DNA from: Microbacterium nymphoidis
Lineage (GTDB): Bacteria; Actinomycetota; Actinomycetes; Actinomycetales; Microbacteriaceae
DNA length: 64,000 bases
Direction: 5' to 3'
Assembly: GCF_021044885.1 (NCBI RefSeq)
Contig: NZ_JAJNOD010000001.1
Location: forward strand, 62,001 to 126,000
In this document: positions 34,322-44,743 of the stretch, piece by piece
Layout: each line of letters opens with the position of its first letter
How positions within the stretch are numbered: the stretch's first letter is position 1
Made by a program: the position numbers and the translations under genes
Notes under the pieces: model-generated
Seen by the model: the letters and a program-made list of their open reading frames with translations, nothing else
Told to the model about the DNA's origin: nothing
The model's database searches: none

Positions 34322-35593
34322 GTGGCAGCTGTGAACCCTCCGCGCGGAATGCGCGATTTCCTCCCCTCTGAGAAGACTCGTCGCGAGCGCGTGCTCGCCG
34401 TGATCCGCGACCGCTACCGCGCGCACGGCTTCGACGAGATCGAGACTCCCGTGATGGAGGATCACGCGCGATTGCACGCCGGGATTGGCGGGGACAACGA
34501 GAAGCTCGCCTTCAACATCCTCAAGCGCGGTCTGGACGCCGACGCCGTTCGCGACGCCGCGGAAGACCAGGGCGCTCTGAGCGACCTTGGTCTGCGCTAC
34601 GACCTCACCGTCCCGCTCGCACGTTTCTATGCGACGCACCGCGCGCAGCTGCCCACGGTGTTCCGTTCACTGCAGATGGCACCGGTGTGGCGGGCCGAGC
34701 GTCCGCAGAAGGGCCGCTACCGCCAGTTCGTGCAGAGCGACATCGACGTGATCGGCGACGCGAGCTTCCGCGCCGAAGCCGAGCTCATCACGGCGACTCT
34801 GGATGCGATCGACGCCCTGGGTCTTCCCGGGGTGACCGTGCGGATCAACGACCGCCGGATCCTGGACAGTCTGCTGGATCACTTCGGGTTCGCCGTTGAG
34901 GAGCGGCCGGGTGTGCTCATCACTATCGACAAGCTCGACAAGATCGGCCCGGCCGGCGTCGCCGCCGAGCTGCGTGACCGCGGTGTGACCCCGGCCGCGG
35001 TGGACGGCTTCGAAGCCTACCTCTCGGCTCTTGCCCCGGCGGCCACCTTCGCGGGCGACGCGATCCGTGCCGTGCTTCCGGAAGGCGTCGGCGCCGAGGG
35101 CGTGGAGAACCTGCTCGCCATCGCGGAGGCGGTCGGTGCCGGACGCGACAGCGCACCGTTCGAGTTCGATCCGTTCCTCGTGCGCGGCATGGGCTACTAC
35201 ACGGGCACGATCTTCGAGCTCGCACACCCGAGCGTGGGCTACTCGCTCGGCGGCGGCGGCCGATATGACGGAATGATCGGTCGCTTCCTGGGCCAGGACG
35301 TTCCTGCCGTGGGCTTCTCGATCGGCTTCGAGCGCATCGTGGACCTCCTGGAGCAGGACGATTCGGACGCCGCACCGGCCGTCGTGCTGGTGCACGACAA
35401 GGACGTCGCGGTTGCCACTCTCGTCGCACTGAAGACCGCTCTGGTGAGCGAGGGGGTACGGGTGCGGCTGGAACAGCGCACGAAGAACCTGAAGTCCCTG
35501 CTGGAGCGCGCTGCCGCCGATGGATATACGTCCTTCGCCACCGTGTCCGCGGGCGCACGCCGCGAGGACCTGGAGCTCAAGCCGCTCGGCTGA
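34322..35593 (+). CDS. hisS: Histidyl-tRNA synthetase
   Basis: A 423-residue class II aminoacyl-tRNA synthetase that charges tRNA-His. Class II motif 1 lies near GFDEIETPVME; motif 2 in FRSLQMAPVWRAERPQKGRYRQF; the histidine-A motifs in LVRGMGYYTGTIFEL and GGGGRYDGMIG; motif 3 in GFSIGFERIVDLL. The C-terminal anticodon-binding domain covers about 330-423. GTG 34322 gives the standard NPPRGMRDFLPSE opening. It is an essential translation gene. Confidence 0.95.
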   Translation: MAAVNPPRGMRDFLPSEKTRRERVLAVIRDRYRAHGFDEIETPVMEDHARLHAGIGGDNEKLAFNILKRGLDADAVRDAAEDQGALSDLGLRYDLTVPLARFYATHRAQLPTVFRSLQMAPVWRAERPQKGRYRQFVQSDIDVIGDASFRAEAELITATLDAIDALGLPGVTVRINDRRILDSLLDHFGFAVEERPGVLITIDKLDKIGPAGVAAELRDRGVTPAAVDGFEAYLSALAPAATFAGDAIRAVLPEGVGAEGVENLLAIAEAVGAGRDSAPFEFDPFLVRGMGYYTGTIFELAHPSVGYSLGGGGRYDGMIGRFLGQDVPAVGFSIGFERIVDLLEQDDSDAAPAVVLVHDKDVAVATLVALKTALVSEGVRVRLEQRTKNLKSLLERAAADGYTSFATVSAGARREDLELKPLG

Positions 35594-35605
35594 GCGCCGG
35601 CTGTC

Positions 35606-36154
35606 TCAGCCTCGAGCGTCGGTGACGCGTCGTTTCTCCCGGATGTACACCTCGCGCCGGACGCGGGCCACCACGTCTCCCGAGCGGTCCGTGATCACGG
35701 TGTCGAACCATTCGAGCACCTTCGCCCCTCCCGCAGCCCGGCGCCTGATGTCGTCAGCGCGCTCGCTGGGTACCTCGAATCGTGCCGTGAGGACCCCGCG
35801 GCCGGGCTTGACGAACTCGATCTCGCCACGGGTGTCCCACACGACGTAGTCCCGGCCCAGCTGATGCATGACCAGCATGAAGAAGTAGGGATCGGTCATC
35901 GCCGACATGGACCCGCCGAACGCGGTCTTCACGTAGTTGCGGGTGAGCAGATTGACGTGGAGTTCCACGACGGCGACCGTCCAGTCCGCGCTGAAGCTAC
36001 GGACACGGATGCCGCTGCAGAGGTTCGGAAGCCAGAGACTCATGCCCCAAGCGAGGCGACGGGGAGTGATGCGCACCCTGTGAGTGTCGAGGAGGCTCCG
36101 CCCTCGGGCGAATCGGTTGTAGAAAGCCGACAATCCGAACGTGACACCGGACAC
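35606..36154 (-). CDS. DUF4442 domain protein (hotdog thioesterase-like)
   Basis: A 182-residue protein with the DUF4442 hotdog fold pattern: NLCSGIRVRSFSADWTVAVV, then NYVKTAFGGSMSAMTDP around the central helix and a pair of long strands. Such proteins resemble acyl-CoA thioesterases but their substrates are undefined. The start is GTG 36154, next to the YtrA-type operator. It converges on hisS with a 12-nt gap and diverges from the GntR operon, so that repressor may control it too. Confidence 0.8.
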   Translation of the reverse strand: MSGVTFGLSAFYNRFARGRSLLDTHRVRITPRRLAWGMSLWLPNLCSGIRVRSFSADWTVAVVELHVNLLTRNYVKTAFGGSMSAMTDPYFFMLVMHQLGRDYVVWDTRGEIEFVKPGRGVLTARFEVPSERADDIRRRAAGGAKVLEWFDTVITDRSGDVVARVRREVYIREKRRVTDARG

Positions 36155-36177
36155 GGTAGTTCTACTAGAACTATAAT
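36148..36177. promoter_or_regulatory. GntR-operon promoter with 8-1-8 palindromic operator
   Basis: TAGTTCTACTAGAACTA (36157-36173) is a perfect palindrome of 8-1-8. It lies between CGGACA (36148-36153) and a consensus TATAAT (36172-36177) for the plus strand, with an 18-bp spacer. ATG 36184 follows the -10 by exactly 6 nt. On the minus strand TATAGT (complement of 36170-36175) is a possible -10 for the DUF4442 gene. The adjacent YtrA-type GntR protein is the probable autorepressor. Confidence 0.65.
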
Positions 36178-36183
36178 AAGAGC

Positions 36184-36534
36184 ATGTTGGTGACCATCGA
36201 CCCCGGGAGTGAAGAGCCGCTGTTCGAGCAGCTCGCCGCGGGCATCCGACGAGAAGCCGCCACCGGGCAGCTTCGTCCGGGAGAACGCCTGCCGACCGCG
36301 CGGGAACTCGCGGCGTCGTTGGGCATGAACCTGCACACGGTGTTGCGCGCCTACCAGGACCTCCGCGAAGAGGGACTGATTGACATGCGGCGTGGGCGCG
36401 GTGCCGTGGTGACCGACGCCGCGGCGCACTGGCAATCGCTGAGCCGCGAGATCGACGACCTGGTCGAGCGCGCTCGTGCCCTCGGCATCTCCGCCGATAC
36501 CCTCGGCTCGCTCGTGAAGGAGGCCTTTCGATGA
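36184..36534 (+). CDS. GntR family regulator, YtrA subfamily
   Basis: A short 116-residue repressor: a GntR winged helix (LPTARELAASLGMNLHTVLRAY, about residues 39-60, then LREEGLIDMRRGRGA) and a short dimerisation helix pair instead of a large ligand domain, which defines the YtrA group. YtrA-type genes usually lead operons for membrane transport or envelope stress. Its stop overlaps the next gene's ATG (ATGA), and the palindrome at 36157-36173 is the likely autoregulatory site. Confidence 0.87.
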   Translation: MLVTIDPGSEEPLFEQLAAGIRREAATGQLRPGERLPTARELAASLGMNLHTVLRAYQDLREEGLIDMRRGRGAVVTDAAAHWQSLSREIDDLVERARALGISADTLGSLVKEAFR

Positions 36535-37604
36535 CCGACCGACAGCCCGGAGAAGACGGAACGCCGGCAGCGGGCAGCGGCGATGTCGCGCTCGCCGTCG
36601 AGGCGGCGATGCGCCGCTATGTCATGGTCGGGGTGGTGCTGCCCACTGCGATCGCGTTGGTCAGCGGGATCCTCATGCTGCAGTGGCTCGGCCGGCTTCC
36701 GGTACCCGCGGCCACGCACTGGGGTTTCTCCGGGGTTCCCGACGGCTCGGGCCCCGGGTGGCCCTTGCCGGTCTTCGCGCTGGTGTTCCCGATCGGATTC
36801 GCCCTGCTGCTGTGGATGTTCGTGGCGAACTCGGCGCGCGCGGGTGCCTGGAACTACAACTCCCGCGGATCGGCGGCCATGGCCCTGGGGCTCTCCGTAC
36901 TCCTCGCGGTCGTGGCGTTGCGCTCCACCGCGGTCCAGCTGGACGTCTCGGACTGGCGCGAGGCCGTCCTCACGCCGTGGGATGTCCCCGCTGCCTTCGG
37001 GGCGGGGCTGCTCGCCGGGGTGGTGGGGTGGTTCCTCCAGCCGGCGCTGGTCATCCGCTCCGAAGCCGACGCGCCCGCGGTCGCTACGCCCCTTCCGGAG
37101 AACAGCCGGACGCTCTGGACGCAGCGGGCGCGGGTCTCACGCGGCACCGCGGTGGCGTTGTTCGTGCTGCTCGGGGTGACGCTCGCACTGGCGGTGCTCA
37201 TTGCCGCCGCCGGTTCCGCCGTGGCCTGGGCGGTGCTCGGCGTCATGGTGCTCGCCACCTACTTCGTGGCCGTGGCCACCGACTTCCGCGTCCGCGTGGA
37301 CGGCACCGGCCTCACGGTGCGCGCGCTCGCCGGGTGGCCTCGGGTGCACATTCCGCTGACGCAGATCGCCGCCGTCGATGTGGCGCAGGTCAACCCGCTC
37401 TCGGATTTCGGCGGGTGGGGTCTGCGTTACGTCCCCGGCGGCCGGTTCGGAGTGGTGGTGCGCCGGGGTGGGGCCATCGCCGTCACCCGCCGTGACGGGC
37501 GCGAGTTCGTCGTGACGGTGCCCGACGCCGAGCGGGGAGCAGGGGTTCTCGCCGCGCTCGCCGATCGGGCGCGAGATGACAACGACCACCGGGAAGAGGA
37601 ATGA
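36531..37604 (+). CDS. DUF1648 domain membrane protein
   Basis: A 357-residue protein with about six hydrophobic helices. The DUF1648 segment is near the N terminus (LPVPAATHWGFSGVPDGSG), and a PH-like C-terminal region (FRVRVDGTGLTVRALAGWPRVHIPL) follows the last helices. It is coupled to the YtrA regulator by an ATGA overlap, and is followed 4 nt later by a CPBP protease gene. DUF1648 proteins with YtrA-type regulators suggest an envelope-stress or antimicrobial-peptide response; this is inference. Confidence 0.8.
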   Translation: MTDRQPGEDGTPAAGSGDVALAVEAAMRRYVMVGVVLPTAIALVSGILMLQWLGRLPVPAATHWGFSGVPDGSGPGWPLPVFALVFPIGFALLLWMFVANSARAGAWNYNSRGSAAMALGLSVLLAVVALRSTAVQLDVSDWREAVLTPWDVPAAFGAGLLAGVVGWFLQPALVIRSEADAPAVATPLPENSRTLWTQRARVSRGTAVALFVLLGVTLALAVLIAAAGSAVAWAVLGVMVLATYFVAVATDFRVRVDGTGLTVRALAGWPRVHIPLTQIAAVDVAQVNPLSDFGGWGLRYVPGGRFGVVVRRGGAIAVTRRDGREFVVTVPDAERGAGVLAALADRARDDNDHREEE

Positions 37605-37608
37605 GAGC

Positions 37609-40000
<2,392 letters not shown>

Positions 40001-40043
40001 GTCCTGACACGCTGACGCACGCATAAGCACGAGAGGGGAGATC

Positions 40044-40652
40044 ATGGCCAAACGACCGGATCTCCCCTCTCCGCGTTCCCGCGCCGCCCGAACGACGCCG
40101 ACACCGCGCTCCGAACCACCGAAGAAGGGGGCGAACGTGTCGCCCCGATCGCCCCGGGGCTCCGGTGTCGCGCAACGCGTGGACGTCCGGGACTGGCTCG
40201 GCGGGGTCCGGCTGTCGGTCTTCATGATGATCATGTTCGGCCTCGTGATCTTCGCGGTGTTCATGCTGGTGCCCACGGTCGGCACCTACATCGGCCAGCT
40301 GCAGCGCATCGACGCACTCGAGCACTCGGTGCAGGTCGCGCAAGACAAGGTCGACGCGCTGGAGGCCGAGCGTGACCGGTGGAACGATCCGAACTACGTC
40401 ATCACCCAGGCGCGCGAGCGACTGTTCTACTACCGTCCCGGCGAGATCGTCTACCTCGTCGTGGACGACCTCGATCCCGCCGCGCTTCCCGGTGAGCAGA
40501 AGCCGGTGAGCGAGACCGTCGAGCAGGCGCCGAACGACTGGATGGGGGCCATGCTGAGGTCGGTCACCGAGGCGGGGCTCACGCAGAGCGTCGCGGACCA
40601 GCCTGCAGAAACTCCCGGTACATCGACCGACGGCACCACGCCCACCGGCTGA
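40044..40652 (+). CDS. ftsB: FtsB/DivIC septum formation initiator protein
   Basis: A 202-residue bitopic division protein: a basic, Pro-rich cytoplasmic tail (1-52), one membrane helix (about 57-79), a coiled-coil stalk (IDALEHSVQVAQDKVDALEAE) and the YVITQARERLFYYRPGE motif typical of the family. It would connect FtsQ and FtsL at the septum. ATG 40044 follows GAGGGGAG. Its location after eno matches the common actinobacterial order eno-ftsB-DUF501. Confidence 0.88.
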   Translation: MAKRPDLPSPRSRAARTTPTPRSEPPKKGANVSPRSPRGSGVAQRVDVRDWLGGVRLSVFMMIMFGLVIFAVFMLVPTVGTYIGQLQRIDALEHSVQVAQDKVDALEAERDRWNDPNYVITQARERLFYYRPGEIVYLVVDDLDPAALPGEQKPVSETVEQAPNDWMGAMLRSVTEAGLTQSVADQPAETPGTSTDGTTPTG

Positions 40653-40725
40653 GGCCCCGCCCGCTGAGGGGCCCGCTCGCTGAGTGGCCCGGCCTGGAGA
40701 TGCCGTGGCCCGTTAGGCTGGACAG

Positions 40726-41241
40726 GTGACCACGCCCCCCTTCGAACCCCTTCGTCCCACCGACCTCGACGTGATGAGCTCCCAGCTCGGACGTCCGGTG
40801 CGCAACGTCGTCGGCGTCGCCGCGCGGTGCGTGTGCGGCAATCCCACCGTGGTGGCCACCGCCCCCCGTCTCGAAGACGGCTCGCCCTTCCCGACGTTCT
40901 ACTACCTCACCCACCCCGCAGCGACCATCGCCATGTCTCAGCTGGAGGCCGAGGGTGTCATGGCCGAGTTCACTCAGCTGCTGGCCGAGGACGAGGAGCT
41001 GCAGGCGAAGTACCGCAGCGCTCACGAGGCGTTCCTCGCCGACCGCGCCCAGTTCGGTGAGGTCGAGGAGATCGCGGGCATCTCCTCCGGCGGGATGCCG
41101 ACGCGCATCAAGTGCCTGCACGCGCTCGCGGGCCATGCGCTGGCGGCCGGGCCGGGTGTGAACCCCATCGGAGACCTCGCCCTGGAGCGCAGCACCTACT
41201 CACCGGATCGCTGCCAGTGCGTCGAGCCCGGTTCGGCATGA
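40726..41241 (+). CDS. DUF501 domain protein
   Basis: A 171-residue soluble protein with the DUF501 pattern: QLGRPVRNVVGVAARCVCG with paired cysteines, FPTFYYLTHP, and GMPTRIKCLHALAGHALA, followed by the C-terminal CQC. The conserved cysteines and histidines suggest a metal site. The function is unknown, but the gene is regularly placed between ftsB and an exopolyphosphatase or protease gene. GTG 40726 has TAGGCT exactly 6 nt upstream, so the mRNA is probably leaderless. The stop overlaps the next start as ATGA. Confidence 0.88.
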   Translation: MTTPPFEPLRPTDLDVMSSQLGRPVRNVVGVAARCVCGNPTVVATAPRLEDGSPFPTFYYLTHPAATIAMSQLEAEGVMAEFTQLLAEDEELQAKYRSAHEAFLADRAQFGEVEEIAGISSGGMPTRIKCLHALAGHALAAGPGVNPIGDLALERSTYSPDRCQCVEPGSA

Positions 41242-42578
41242 CCCGCCCGGCGGTCGGATTCGCGCTCGCGGCTCTCGTCGCGGCCGGTCTTACCGTCCTG
41301 CCCGCGTCTGCCGTGGACGCGGTCGCTCTGGCACCGGCGGTTACCACCGCCACCCCCTCACCGACTCCGTCGCCAACGCCCACCGTCGATCCGGTGCGCG
41401 CCGCGGAGTACTGGCTGCGCGACTACGGCATCGAGGAGGCCTGGAAGACCACCCGGGGCGCCGGAGTCACGATCGCGGTCATCGACACCGGCATCGCCCG
41501 CGTCCCCGAGCTCGATGGCGCGGTGATCGACGGCACCGATGAATCGGGAATGGGCAGCGACGACGGCCGCACCCCGGTGGGCGTCGTCGACAACAACCAC
41601 GGCACCTGGGTGGCGTCTCTGGCAGCCGGACGGGGAACCGGAGCGGAGACCGGGATGATCGGCGTCGCACCGGAAGCCGATCTGCTCTCGATCTCGGTCG
41701 GCTTCGGCGCGACGGCGACCGTCTCTGCCGTGGAGCAGATCGCCTCAGCGGTGCGGTGGGCCGTGGACCACGGCGCCGATGTCATCAACCTTTCGCTCAC
41801 TACCAACACCCTCACCTGGGATGAGTCCTGGGATGAGGCGTTCCAGTACGCCTTCGATCATGACGTGGTGGTGGTGGTCGCGGCCGGTAACCGCGGCAAC
41901 GGCACGGAGTCGGTCGGAGCCCCCGCCACGATTCCCGGTGTGCTGACCGTCGCGGGCGTTGATCCGACCGGGCGGGCGAGCGATCGAGCATCCACGAGCG
42001 GCATCACCATCGCTGTCGCGGCCCCCAGCGAGAAACTGCTGGGCGTCTCCTCGGACGGCAAGGTGGTGGAGTGGGCGGGCACCAGCGGTGCCGCCCCGAT
42101 CGTCGCGGGCATCGTCGCCCTCGTGCGCTCGGCGCATCCCGACCTCAACGCCGACAACGTGATCAATCGCATCCTGGCGACCGCTCAGCATCCGTCGGAC
42201 GTCGGCCAGGATCCCGACCCGCTGTACGGGTATGGCCTGGTCAACGCCGAAGCCGCCGTGAACGCGGATGTGCCGGCCATCGATCACAGTCCGCTGGGAC
42301 TGACGCTCAAGGAGTGGGTGCGCCTTTACCGGCGGGGTGCGGACGCCGATCCCGAGGTGTCCTCGTCGCTTGCGGCGCCGGTGGAGATCGAGCCGTTGCC
42401 GGCGGCCGATGTGCCGGTCAAGGCGAGTGCACCGTTTCTTCCCACCAGATCCACGATTCTGTACGGTACCCTGCCGCTCGTCGCCGCGACCGTCCCTGCT
42501 ATTCTGATAGTGCTCGGCGTCAACGCAGCTGCCCGACGCATCCGATCGGCGCGTTCTCAACGCACGCCGAGACAGTGA
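41238..42578 (+). CDS. Secreted, membrane-anchored S8 subtilase-family peptidase
   Basis: A 446-residue subtilisin-like serine protease. It has a signal peptide (about 1-26), a Thr/Pro-rich segment, and the catalytic triad D83 (VIDTGI), H121 (NNHGTWVA) and S283 (GTSGAAPIVAG). The C terminus has one membrane helix (about 412-434) and a basic tail, like the mycosins, so the protease domain should face outside. No ESX/type VII genes are in view. It is coupled to the DUF501 gene. Confidence 0.88.
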   Translation: MTRPAVGFALAALVAAGLTVLPASAVDAVALAPAVTTATPSPTPSPTPTVDPVRAAEYWLRDYGIEEAWKTTRGAGVTIAVIDTGIARVPELDGAVIDGTDESGMGSDDGRTPVGVVDNNHGTWVASLAAGRGTGAETGMIGVAPEADLLSISVGFGATATVSAVEQIASAVRWAVDHGADVINLSLTTNTLTWDESWDEAFQYAFDHDVVVVVAAGNRGNGTESVGAPATIPGVLTVAGVDPTGRASDRASTSGITIAVAAPSEKLLGVSSDGKVVEWAGTSGAAPIVAGIVALVRSAHPDLNADNVINRILATAQHPSDVGQDPDPLYGYGLVNAEAAVNADVPAIDHSPLGLTLKEWVRLYRRGADADPEVSSSLAAPVEIEPLPAADVPVKASAPFLPTRSTILYGTLPLVAATVPAILIVLGVNAAARRIRSARSQRTPRQ

Positions 42579-42600
42579 TCATCCAAGGAGTTTTCTTCTC

Positions 42601-43998
42601 GTGCCCAAAATCCTGATTGTCGGCGGTGGATACGCGGGCTTCTACACCGCGTGGAAGCTGGAAAAGCACCTTCGCAAGGGCGAAGCCGAGGTCACGCTGG
42701 TCGACCCGCTTCCCTACATGACGTACCTGCCGTTCCTCCCCGAGGTGGCCGCCGGGTCGATCGAGCCGCGTCATGCCGTGGTCGCGCACCGTCGTCACCT
42801 GAAGAAGACCAACGTCATCAACGCCAAGGTCACCAACGTCGACCACGCGAACAAGACGGCGACCATCACGCCGGCAGACGGCGAGCCGTACGAGATGACG
42901 TACGACCAGATCGTCGTCACCGCCGGATCGGTCTCCCGCACCTTCCCCATCGGCGGCATCGCCGACAACGCGATCGGCATGAAGTCGATCGAGGAGGCCG
43001 TGGCCGTGCGCGACCGCCTCATCCAGAACTTCGGCCGTGCGGCGGCCCTCCCCGCCGGTCCCGAGCGTGAGCGCCTGCTCACGGTCGTGGTGGTCGGTGG
43101 CGGCTTCGCCGGAATCGAGACGCTCGCCGAGCTGCGCTCGTTCGGTTCGGCCCTGCTGAAGGACTACCCGCAGCTGTCCTTCGACGAGACCCACTTCCAC
43201 CTCATCGAGGCGATGGGGCGCATCATGCCCGAGGTCGCCCTGCCCACCAGCGAGTGGGTGCTGAAGGACCTTGCCAAGCGTGGCGCCTTCGTGCACCTGG
43301 ACACGCAGGTCAAGGACGCCACCGACGGCAACGTGCTGCTGTCCACGGGCGAGGTCATCCCGTCCGACCTCATCATCTGGACCGCCGGTGTGATGGCCAA
43401 CCCGCAGGTCGTGCGTTCGTCGGGGCTGCCCGCGGACGAGCGCGGCCGCATCACGGCGCAGGCCGACCTGCGCGTGATCGACGCCGACAAGAACGTCGTC
43501 GAGGGTGCCTGGACCGCCGGTGACGTCGCCGCGGTTCCCGACCTCACCGGTGGCGGCGTCGGCGGCTTCTGCGTTCCGAACGCGCAGCACGCCGTTCGCC
43601 AGGCCAAGCGCCTCGCGAAGAACCTCGTCGCCGTACTCCGCGGCGACGCCCCGGTGGACTACATCCACAAGAACCTCGGCGCAGTCGCCGGTCTCGGCCT
43701 GTACGACGGTGTGTTCCAGTCGGGCAAGATCGCGATCAAGGGCTTCCTCGCGTGGGTGGCCCACCGCGGCTACCACGGCCTGGCCATGCCGACGTGGGAG
43801 CGCAAGTGGCGTGTGCTGTGGGGCTGGTGGAACAACCTCTGGCTGGGTCGCGATATCGCTCCGCTCTACAACCTGAGCGAGCCGCGCGCGTTCTTCGAGG
43901 AGTTCGCCTCGCGCCCGAAGCCGGCTCCGGCAGAGGCGCCGGCACCGGCGGCTGAGGCCGCACCGGCGAAGGCCGAGAAGGTCGACGCCGGCAAGTGA
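42601..43998 (+). CDS. ndh: Type II NADH dehydrogenase / NAD(P)/FAD-dependent oxidoreductase
   Basis: A 465-residue peripheral flavoprotein that passes electrons from NADH to quinone without proton pumping. FAD loop GGGYAGFYTAWKLEKH at residues 7-22, second dinucleotide fold VVVVGGGFAGIETLAELR near 161-178, and WTAGDVAAVPD near residue 305. A C-terminal amphipathic region (WNNLWLGRDIAPLYNLSEP) would attach it to the membrane; an Ala/Pro-rich tail follows. Start is GTG 42601 with AAGGAG upstream. Followed by a strong terminator and a tRNA gene. Confidence 0.88.
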   Translation: MPKILIVGGGYAGFYTAWKLEKHLRKGEAEVTLVDPLPYMTYLPFLPEVAAGSIEPRHAVVAHRRHLKKTNVINAKVTNVDHANKTATITPADGEPYEMTYDQIVVTAGSVSRTFPIGGIADNAIGMKSIEEAVAVRDRLIQNFGRAAALPAGPERERLLTVVVVGGGFAGIETLAELRSFGSALLKDYPQLSFDETHFHLIEAMGRIMPEVALPTSEWVLKDLAKRGAFVHLDTQVKDATDGNVLLSTGEVIPSDLIIWTAGVMANPQVVRSSGLPADERGRITAQADLRVIDADKNVVEGAWTAGDVAAVPDLTGGGVGGFCVPNAQHAVRQAKRLAKNLVAVLRGDAPVDYIHKNLGAVAGLGLYDGVFQSGKIAIKGFLAWVAHRGYHGLAMPTWERKWRVLWGWWNNLWLGRDIAPLYNLSEPRAFFEEFASRPKPAPAEAPAPAAEAAPAKAEKVDAGK

Positions 43999-44006
43999 GC
44001 CGATGA

Positions 44007-44041
44007 CGAAACGGCGGCGGGTGAATCCCGCCGCCGTTTCG
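44007..44041 (+). terminator. ndh terminator
   Basis: A perfect 15-bp stem (44007-44021 with 44027-44041, loop TGAAT), 8 nt past the ndh stop. The 3' arm ends with CGTTTCG. Confidence 0.85.
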
Positions 44042-44045
44042 CATA

Positions 44046-44118
44046 GCCCCCATAGCCCAACGGCAGAGGCAGGCGACTTAAACTCGCTTCAGTCGGGGTT
44101 CGAATCCCCGTGGGGGCA
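44046..44118 (+). tRNA. tRNA-Leu (anticodon TAA), 73 nt, short variable loop
   Basis: A full cloverleaf can be drawn: acceptor GCCCCCA/TGGGGGC, D-arm, anticodon stem GGCGA/TCGCT with loop CTTAAAC (anticodon TAA), a 5-nt variable loop TCAGT, T-arm CGGGG-TTCGAAT-CCCCG and discriminator A73. CCA is not encoded. UAA reads the leucine codon UUA, but normal tRNA-Leu is class II with a long variable arm; this one is class I in shape. Confidence 0.85.
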
Positions 44119-44204
44119 CCGCAACGTGGTCTGTGCGTTGTCAATGAGTTCGGTAGGCTTTTGCCTGTCGCGCACGCAGGCGCGGCTTCATCTGAGGGGG
44201 AAAC

Positions 44205-44618
44205 ATGCGTCGTTCCATCACGCTGTCCATGCTCGCTGCCACCGTCGCACTCGCGGCGACGGGTCTCGTGGGCTGTTCCGGCGGTGCCGCGAACGCCAAC
44301 CAGTCGGTCGAGGACGCCTGCAAGGTCGTCCAGACGGAGATGACGTCGTTCCAGACCGAGATGGCGAGCCTGTCGGGCGAGCTCACCTCGGGTGACACCG
44401 ACGCCGCCAAGAAGGCGTTCAGCGCCGTCACCACCAAGCTGGACGACATCGCCGGCAAGGTGGGCAACACCGAGGTCAAGGACGCCGTCTCCGGCATGTC
44501 CCAGGCCTTCGGCACCGTCGTCGAGGGCATCTCGGGATCCACGCCGGACCCGTCGCTGCTCACCGAGCTGTCGGACTCCGCCAGCAAGCTGCAGTCGCTC
44601 TGCCCCGGCCTGAAGTGA
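44205..44618 (+). CDS. Small helical lipoprotein, 137 aa
   Basis: A lipoprotein with signal peptide and lipobox cysteine 24 (GLVGC), followed by a mostly helical domain rich in Asp, Ser and Thr (CKVVQTEMTSFQTEMASLSG, KKAFSAVTTKLDDIAGKVG) with a C-terminal cysteine (SLCPG) that could pair with the one at residue 39. The function is unknown. ATG follows GAGGGGGAA; TAGGCT at about 44154 is a possible -10. Confidence 0.8.
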   Translation: MRRSITLSMLAATVALAATGLVGCSGGAANANQSVEDACKVVQTEMTSFQTEMASLSGELTSGDTDAAKKAFSAVTTKLDDIAGKVGNTEVKDAVSGMSQAFGTVVEGISGSTPDPSLLTELSDSASKLQSLCPGLK

Positions 44619-44645
44619 TCGGTGCGTGCTTCGGCACGCTGTGAG

Positions 44646-44674
44646 AGCCCCCGTCCTCATCGGCGGGGGCTTTT
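44646..44674 (+). terminator. Intrinsic terminator of the lipoprotein gene
   Basis: AGCCCCCG (44646-44653) pairs with CGGGGGCT (44664-44671) and is followed by TTT. A second perfect hairpin GCGTGC-TTCG-GCACGC lies just upstream at 44624-44639. Confidence 0.85.
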
Positions 44675-44743
44675 CGCGTTCTGTGCGGGGCGCGGTCCGC
44701 GCAGTCATCCCCCTGTGCGGGGGAGAGGTCCTAGGCTGATCCC

